11,428 nucleotides of DNA from Candidatus Zixiibacteriota bacterium (lineage in GTDB: Bacteria; SM23-81). Below the pieces are notes generated by a model. The model was given only the letters and a program-made list of their open reading frames with translations, was not told the origin of the DNA and ran no database searches. Shown here one piece after another: positions 7,597 through 11,428 of this stretch; within the stretch, counting starts at the first letter, position 1; each line of letters opens with the position of its first letter. The stretch lies in contig DAOVRJ010000057.1 of NCBI GenBank assembly GCA_030628225.1, forward strand, positions 1 to 11,428. Reading direction: 5' to 3'. The position numbers and the translations under genes were made by a program.

Positions 7597-7685
7597 GCCG
7601 AAGTGGTGGAATTTTGGTAGACACGCTGTCTTGAGGGGGCAGTGGGTGAACGCCCGTGCGGGTTCGAGTCCCGCCTTCGGCACCA
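7597..7685 (+). tRNA. tRNA-Leu (anticodon GAG)
   Basis: An 89-base cloverleaf with CCA encoded. The acceptor stem GCCGAAG (7597-7603) pairs with CTTCGGC (7675-7681), followed by discriminator A and CCA. The anticodon stem CTGTC/GGCAG holds the loop TTGAGGG with anticodon GAG at 7633-7635, reading CUC and CUU. The long variable arm (7643-7657, GGGT/GCCC stem) is typical of Leu. The T-arm is GCGGG-TTCGAGT-CCCGC. It begins 14 bases after the secG stop, has no promoter of its own, and is followed at once by a terminator, so it is probably processed from the end of the glycolytic-secG transcript. Confidence 0.97.
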
Positions 7686-7694
7686 TAAATTCCC

Positions 7695-7729
7695 AGCACT
7701 GAGACAAAGTCTCGTTTCAGTGCTTTTTT
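7695..7729 (+). terminator. Rho-independent terminator after tRNA-Leu
   Basis: AGCACTG (7695-7701) pairs with CAGTGCT (7718-7724). Inside it a short GAGAC/GTCTC helix around AAA is offset by a small bulge. The T run at 7724-7729 completes the terminator. It closes the pfp-to-tRNA transcription unit. Confidence 0.85.
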
Positions 7730-7992
7730 CGTTACTCGTCAGGGCGGGTACTTGTTTAATATAAATGTGTTAAGTGGTTGTCAGGAAAAGATACATTTGT
7801 AAAACCTAGAAGAGTAAGGACTTAAGGGCGTAGAGAACTAATATTGTCGGGAAAATTGACACTAGAACGCCGATTTCTGATTTTTTACCCTTTTCCAAAG
7901 AATGATATTGGATGCTGAAGAAGCTCATAACATCATATATAACAGTGTCCTACGTACATACTTGCCCGGGCAGGAGTGGGATGTCCAGTCGT
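7730..7992. other. Intergenic region upstream of the PEP-CTERM gene
   Basis: I see no gene here; stops are frequent in all frames and the stretch is AT-rich. It contains a perfect 10-base palindrome TGCCCGGGCA (7963-7972), TACGTA (7951-7956) and the 7-mer ACGTACA (7952-7958) that also occurs in the palindrome at 150-167. With the sigma-54 promoter at 7993 it is best read as upstream regulatory DNA, though no clear pair of enhancer sites stands out. Confidence 0.45.
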
Positions 7993-8008
7993 TGGCATAA
8001 CTATTGCT
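7993..8008 (+). promoter_or_regulatory. Sigma-54 (RpoN) -24/-12 promoter of the PEP-CTERM gene
   Basis: TGGCATAACTATTGCT matches the consensus TGGCAYRNNNNTTGCW at every defined position, with GG (7994-7995) and GC (8006-8007) 10 bases apart. The predicted start near 8019 leaves a leader of about 60 bases before the ATG at 8078. PEP-CTERM genes in other bacteria are known to be controlled by RpoN with the PrsK/PrsR two-component system, which makes the site more credible. Confidence 0.85.
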
Positions 8009-8077
8009 TTTGTAGGTAATTTGAATGCGCATATGGTGAGTAATTCGAATACATCATTAGAAAAAAAGGAGGATGTG

Positions 8078-8761
8078 ATGAAGAGGTCGTGGTTAATCTT
8101 GGTGCCAATTTTGGTGGTGATGTTGAGCACCAACTCCGCTTTTGGCCTGCAGTTGATCACCAACGGCAATTTCGAAACAGGGTGGCTGGCCGGCTGGAGC
8201 ATCGGTGGGACGACATTCCCCTTCGGTCTGCCTGGAGCGATTCCCCACTTCAATACCTGGGGAGATCCCGGACTTGGTTGTAAGGTCGCCCTGGTGGCTC
8301 CCCCGACTATCTTTGGCATCCAGGCTTTAGGCACGGCTATTCTCTACCAGAGCTTCGTCGTTCCAGGTGCCATGTCAGATGTTTACGTGGATTTTCAGTA
8401 TCTGCCGTGGAGCTGGGATTGCATTAACTATGACTATATTAGGATTGGCATGCAGTACGATACTGGTGGCGGTTCTGCCTTCGACGAATATGTGTACTGG
8501 GGAGGGGTGGATTGGGGCGGATACGAGTCCCCTGGTTGGCAGAGTTTTAGCAAGCACTATGACATCAGCGGGATCACGGGTCCCATAGCCTGCTCGATCG
8601 CCTTTGGGGTGACCACCACTGAAGATATTGTGTTCCCCACCGGGCTCTTTGTGGATAACGTGTCCGTGGAGGCCGTGCCCGAGCCGGCCACCTTGCTGCT
8701 GTTGGGAAGCGGTCTGTTGGGAATGGGGGCCTTTGGCGCCGTTCGCCGGCGTAAAAAATAG
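8078..8761 (+). CDS. PEP-CTERM sorting domain surface protein
   Basis: This 227-residue exported protein has a Sec signal peptide (about 1-23, MKRSWLILVPILVVMLSTNS then AFG). The mature part opens with LITNGNFETGWLAGWS, a start common among secreted beta-sandwich or carbohydrate-binding-like proteins, and is rich in Trp, Tyr and Gly. The C-terminus is a classic PEP-CTERM signal: VPEPATLLLLGSGLLG (200-215), the rest of a membrane helix, and the basic tail RRRKK. An exosortase would cleave at the PEP motif, and such proteins are usually tied to extracellular polysaccharide or biofilm matrix. No exosortase gene is in the window. The ATG is fixed by AAAGGAGG 5 bases upstream; the frame is open further upstream, but that stretch is promoter. 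Sigma-54 control is likely, and it is a single-gene unit. Confidence 0.9.
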   Translation: MKRSWLILVPILVVMLSTNSAFGLQLITNGNFETGWLAGWSIGGTTFPFGLPGAIPHFNTWGDPGLGCKVALVAPPTIFGIQALGTAILYQSFVVPGAMSDVYVDFQYLPWSWDCINYDYIRIGMQYDTGGGSAFDEYVYWGGVDWGGYESPGWQSFSKHYDISGITGPIACSIAFGVTTTEDIVFPTGLFVDNVSVEAVPEPATLLLLGSGLLGMGAFGAVRRRKK

Positions 8762-8784
8762 GTTTTGCCGGTCCACTCGAATCG

Positions 8785-8813
8785 AAAAAGGGGAGCTTAT
8801 CTCCCCTTTTTTT
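8785..8813 (+). terminator. Rho-independent terminator of the PEP-CTERM gene
   Basis: GGGGAG (8790-8795) and CTCCCC (8801-8806) pair around CTTAT. The stem is extended by an A run on the left and seven T residues on the right (8807-8813). It lies 24 bases after the stop codon. Confidence 0.9.
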
Positions 8814-9123
8814 ATATGTTGGGTTTGTTTCCACGAGGTCCCTTCCCGAGATGTCATGTCCTCCCTTGCTCTCCCGGCTGTTTGCCCAATACCCAAAAGG
8901 TGCTGATTGTCCAAGCGTCTCGGTGGATCCGACGGGTCCGGCCACGGAGAATTTTCTTGACTGATCTGACATGCCGTGGTTATACTGAGTATGAGGCGGG
9001 AGTGGCTTTTCTTCCCATAAAAGCGGAACTTCCAGAAGTCTTTTCCAAAGTAGGCGTTGAGATGGGAAGATGTTTTTTTTGGGGAGGCCATCAGATGGGC
9101 AGATAGTCCGGGAGATTGGCCGC
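8814..9123. other. Intergenic region before the radical SAM gene
   Basis: Apart from the sigma-70-type promoter at 8957-8986 I see nothing firm. A plus-strand frame from 8765 to 9106 overlaps the previous terminator and the promoter, has no ribosome-binding site and reads as non-coding. If the downstream gene starts at 9070 instead of 9124, the gap ends there. Confidence 0.4.
8957..8986 (+). promoter_or_regulatory. Sigma-70-type promoter of the radical SAM gene
   Basis: TTGACT (8957-8962) and TATACT (8981-8986) are separated by 18 bases. The -35 box sits in TTTTCTTGACT, identical over 11 bases to the sequence around the -35 box of the glycolytic operon promoter, which also has an 18-base spacer. 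The predicted start is near 8993. Confidence 0.6.
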
Positions 9124-10110
9124 ATGATCAACATCCGGCGCAAAACTCGCAAAAAAGCGGAAAATTGGGCACAAGAGACAGCGCCCTCTTACATAAGGTT
9201 ATATCGGAGCGGGGAGTTAACCGCCAGGGCCTGGCGGGCTCAACAGATCATGGAGAACTGCCGTCTGTGTCCCCGGGCCTGCGGCGTCCATCGCCTGTCC
9301 GGAGAACTGGGATTCTGCCGGTCCGAGGCTCAGCCGCGGGTCTACAAATACAAGGTTCATTTTGGAGAGGAGCCGCCTATTTCCGGGAAGAGGGGGTCCG
9401 GGATCATCTTTTTCTCCTGCTGTACTCTCCGATGCACCTACTGTCAGAACGCACCCATGAGCCACCAGGGACGGGGATATTCCGTTTCCCCTGAGCGGCT
9501 GGCTAAGATAATGCTGGCCCTGCAACATAGTGGCTGTCACAACCTCAATTTGGTGACACCGTCCCATTTCCTGCCCGGCATCCTTCAGGCTCTCAATCTG
9601 GCTGTGGGGGAAGGATTTGTCCTGCCCATCGTCTACAACACCAGCGGATATGAGACCCTGGAGGTGCTGAACCTGCTCGACGGCATCGTGGACATTTATC
9701 TCCCGGACATGAAATACGGCAATGCGGATGTGGCCAGGAGGTACTCTTCGGCGCCCGATTATCCCCGTGTTAACCGGGCGGCCGTCCGGGAGATGTACCG
9801 TCAGGTGGCCGATCTGTTGGTCGATGATAGTGGGGTGGCTATCCGCGGGCTGCTTATCCGCCATCTGGTTTTGCCCAATGGTCTGGCGGGCACAGGAAAG
9901 GTGATGCGCTTTATCGGTCAGGAGATTTCCCGTCGAGTCCACGTTAGCCTGATGAGCCAGTACATTCCCCTCTGGTCCGCCAGGGAAGACCCTTTGCTGA
10001 GCCGCCCTATATCCCAAACAGAGTATGGACAGGCCCTGGATGAACTGGAAAAAGCGGGGTTGGTGAGGGGGTGGATTCAGGAGCTTGCCGAGAAAAGCCT
10101 GGATTCATGA
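9124..10110 (+). CDS. Radical SAM protein, PflX type (PFL-activase-like)
   Basis: An iron-sulfur enzyme that should cleave S-adenosylmethionine to make a radical. CTLRCTYC (100-107) is the CxxxCxxC motif binding the [4Fe-4S] cluster. Before it, CRLCPRAC (46-53) plus Cys65 in GFC form a second four-Cys set seen in PflX-family proteins, possibly an extra cluster or zinc site. Downstream, VYNTSGYE (170-177) and DIYLPDMKYGN (190-200) match the pyruvate-formate-lyase-activase fold. The family (COG1313) has no settled substrate, and there is no formate-lyase or other glycyl-radical enzyme gene in the window. I prefer the start at 9124, which has GGGAG 9 bases upstream. An ATG at 9070 would add 18 residues but has no ribosome-binding site. 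It probably forms a single-gene unit. Confidence 0.88.
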   Translation: MINIRRKTRKKAENWAQETAPSYIRLYRSGELTARAWRAQQIMENCRLCPRACGVHRLSGELGFCRSEAQPRVYKYKVHFGEEPPISGKRGSGIIFFSCCTLRCTYCQNAPMSHQGRGYSVSPERLAKIMLALQHSGCHNLNLVTPSHFLPGILQALNLAVGEGFVLPIVYNTSGYETLEVLNLLDGIVDIYLPDMKYGNADVARRYSSAPDYPRVNRAAVREMYRQVADLLVDDSGVAIRGLLIRHLVLPNGLAGTGKVMRFIGQEISRRVHVSLMSQYIPLWSAREDPLLSRPISQTEYGQALDELEKAGLVRGWIQELAEKSLDS

Positions 10111-10230
10111 ACAGGTTAACAGGATTTTTTCGTCTATGTTGCTGTATCGCCGACAACTTACTTATTATATCTGGACCGATAAAGTTGGCCGGAAATAAGA
10201 GTGCGCAAGCCTTCCCCGAAGCTATACTGA

Positions 10231-10314
10231 TTGAGAGCGGCGGTGTTCAACTTCCTGATCCTGATGGCCCCAGCGACCATATCCGGCTTCGTTCTCAAAA
10301 GGTCGTTCCGCTAA
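10231..10314 (+). other. Possible small membrane-peptide ORF or gene remnant
   Basis: Within the 210-base gap between two convergent genes, a 27-codon frame starting at TTG ends in FNFLILMAPATISGFVLKRS and FR, resembling one membrane helix with a basic tail. It has no ribosome-binding site or ATG at its start. It could be chance or the tail of a decayed gene. I see no clear terminator in the gap. Confidence 0.15.
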
Positions 10315-10320
10315 ACAAGC

Positions 10321-11316
10321 TTATCCCTCATCGTGCTCGTCCTTGATATCCCCGACGATCTCCTCTAGCAAATCCTCCATGGTGACGATCCCGATCACCC
10401 ACCCTCTTTCACCCATCACCAGAGCCATGTGTTCCCGTTTCCTCTGTAACTGAAGAAAAAGCCACTCGATGCTGGTCTCCTGTTTCACCCTCGAGAGAGG
10501 GTAAATGAGCTTTTTCAAGGGCGTGTTTCTCCTGGCGCCCAGGAGATGGTTGATATCCACCACGCCCACGATGTTGTTTAGCTCCCCGCTATAGATAAGA
10601 ATTCGCGAGAACCCCTCTTTTTGGATCATCTCCGCAATCTGGGGAGGGGAGCTTTTCAAATCGGCAGCGACGGCTTTATCCAGGGGTACCATCACCTCCT
10701 GAACCGTGGTCTCGGCGAAGTCGAAGATCTGGTGGACGATAAACTGTTCCTGTTTTTCGATAAACCCGTATCGGTGACTTTCGCTGGTCAAAAAACGCAA
10801 TTCCTCCCGGCTGACGAAGGGGATCTTTCGACCCTTAGCACAGGGTTCTCTTTTGAAGAGCAGGTGGGAAAGGCCGGTGGCGGCCAAAACAATGGGGGAA
10901 AGGAGCAAATAGCTGATTTTCACTCCTGGGGCCAGCAGCAAGACCAGCAGGTCCGCATGGATCCGGGACAAGTTCTTAGGCACGATCTCGGCAAAGACGA
11001 GCACCAACAGGGTCATGACCACCGTTTGCAGAAGTACCCCCAGGTTGGTGCTGCTGCCCAGAATTTGGCCGGCCAGCTTGGTTGCCACCACAGATCCCCC
11101 GACGATAGCCAGGTTGGTTCCCACCAGGGTGGTGCCCAAGAACTTCTGCGGGCTATTCAGCAGAGACTCGACGATGAGAGCCCGTTTGTTCCCTTTCTCC
11201 ACCAGGTGGCGTAGCCGGATCCGGTCGGCACAAATCAGGGCCGTCTCGGCTCCGGAGAAAAAGGCCGCTGCGGCGAGGCAGATGATGATGATGAGAAAAG
11301 CCACCAGAATGGACAC
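10321..11316 (-). CDS. CNNM/CBS-domain membrane protein lacking the CorC_HlyC domain
   Basis: This 331-residue protein belongs to the family annotated as hemolysin, CorC/HlyC or UPF0053 proteins, linked to divalent-cation (Mg, Co) transport. The N-terminal CNNM membrane domain (about 1-150) shows FFSGAETAL (19-27), GTTLVGTNLAIV (61-72) and FAEIVPKNLSR (108-118). A cytoplasmic CBS pair follows (about 205-262 and 270-328), ending in MEDLLEEIVGDIKDEHDE. Full-length relatives go on for about 90 residues into a CorC_HlyC domain. This one stops at the boundary, so it is a short form rather than a random truncation. The start is GTG, with GGAG about 8 bases upstream. It begins one base after the stop of a second family member, so the two are almost certainly co-translated. 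Confidence 0.88.
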   Translation of the reverse strand: MSILVAFLIIIICLAAAAFFSGAETALICADRIRLRHLVEKGNKRALIVESLLNSPQKFLGTTLVGTNLAIVGGSVVATKLAGQILGSSTNLGVLLQTVVMTLLVLVFAEIVPKNLSRIHADLLVLLLAPGVKISYLLLSPIVLAATGLSHLLFKREPCAKGRKIPFVSREELRFLTSESHRYGFIEKQEQFIVHQIFDFAETTVQEVMVPLDKAVAADLKSSPPQIAEMIQKEGFSRILIYSGELNNIVGVVDINHLLGARRNTPLKKLIYPLSRVKQETSIEWLFLQLQRKREHMALVMGERGWVIGIVTMEDLLEEIVGDIKDEHDEG

Positions 11317-11317
11317 T

Positions 11318-11428
11318 TCAGCGTCTCCGAAAAGGTGATGGGCGACGGGGTTTTCTCCGTCTGCCCTTTCTGATTCGCAGGGCGATGATCCTGTTGAGGT
11401 CGGCCTTCAGCACCTTGAAGCCCAGGCC
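11318..11428 (-). CDS. CNNM/CBS-CorC_HlyC family protein, C-terminal end only
   Basis: Only the last 36 codons lie inside the window; the gene continues beyond the right edge. The visible start of this segment, GLGFKVLKADLNRIIALRIR, matches the closing strands of the CorC_HlyC transporter-associated domain, followed by a very basic tail (KGRRRKPRRP and so on, ending RRR) and TGA at 11320-11318. The stop is one base from the GTG of the downstream CNNM/CBS gene. From its ending and position I infer a full-length paralogue of that neighbour, but its N-terminal and CBS parts cannot be seen here. Confidence 0.7.
   Translation of the reverse strand, partial: GLGFKVLKADLNRIIALRIRKGRRRKPRRPSPFRRR

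Noticed and set aside
7597-7730. tRNA-Leu as an integration site for a mobile element
   Set aside because: No repeat of the tRNA 3' end and no integrase are visible downstream; a terminator follows immediately.
7963-7972. TGCCCGGGCA palindrome as the activator site for the PEP-CTERM promoter
   Set aside because: It lies only about 20 bases before the -24 element, too close for a typical enhancer site, and does not recur upstream of the lipoprotein promoter.
8375-9152. Two overlapping minus-strand frames (8375-9091 and 8574-9152)
   Set aside because: They run opposite the PEP-CTERM gene, through its terminator and a sigma-70-type promoter, with no protein-like motifs.
9217-10017. 266-codon minus-strand frame opposite the radical SAM gene
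   Set aside because: Antisense to a gene with a clear CxxxCxxC motif and family-wide similarity.
10071-10346. 91-codon plus-strand frame overlapping the end of the radical SAM gene
   Set aside because: Starts inside that gene without a ribosome-binding site and runs into the convergent gene; no recognisable domain.
10621-11214. 197-codon plus-strand frame opposite the CNNM/CBS gene
   Set aside because: Gln- and His-rich shadow of hydrophobic codons; the minus-strand reading has all the family motifs.

Overview
The window looks like chromosome from an uncultured diderm (Gram-negative-type) bacterium of moderate GC. The clues are a lipoprotein with a lipobox, a PEP-CTERM surface protein, strong GGAGG ribosome-binding sites and two sequences that match the sigma-54 promoter consensus closely. 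Nothing here fixes the phylum. I see no insertion sequence, CRISPR array, phage gene or attachment site.

Layout. Bases 1-398 are a long upstream region with several inverted repeats, a sigma-54-like promoter (296-311) and a 17-codon leader ORF that overlaps the next start. They lead into an unrecognised lipoprotein gene (399-1301) that ends in a strong hairpin terminator. Converging on it from the minus strand is an orphan ECF-transporter S component (1357-1950). It is divergent from the central operon, and each direction has its own sigma-70-type promoter.

The core (2144-7685) is a compact run of lower-glycolysis genes, all on the plus strand: a 6-phosphofructokinase whose active-site residues indicate use of pyrophosphate, class II fructose-bisphosphate aldolase, glyceraldehyde-3-phosphate dehydrogenase, phosphoglycerate kinase and triosephosphate isomerase. 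SecG and tRNA-Leu(GAG) follow, and a hairpin terminator closes the run. Together these enzymes interconvert fructose 6-phosphate and 3-phosphoglycerate. With a reversible PPi-dependent first step, the whole set could run in either direction.

Downstream is a 348-base gap containing a full sigma-54 consensus promoter (7993-8008), then a PEP-CTERM exported protein (8078-8761) with its own terminator. Next is a PflX-type radical SAM protein (9124-10110) with a good sigma-70 promoter. The window ends in a minus-strand pair of CNNM/CBS (CorC/HlyC-type) membrane proteins. One is complete but lacks the usual C-terminal domain (10321-11316). The other enters from the right edge with only that C-terminal domain visible (11318-11428).

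The most notable pattern is that the two cell-envelope genes flanking the glycolytic cluster each sit behind a -24/-12 element with exact GG-N10-GC spacing, while the metabolic genes have TTGACT/TATAtT-type promoters. This suggests an RpoN-controlled surface programme beside constitutive central metabolism.
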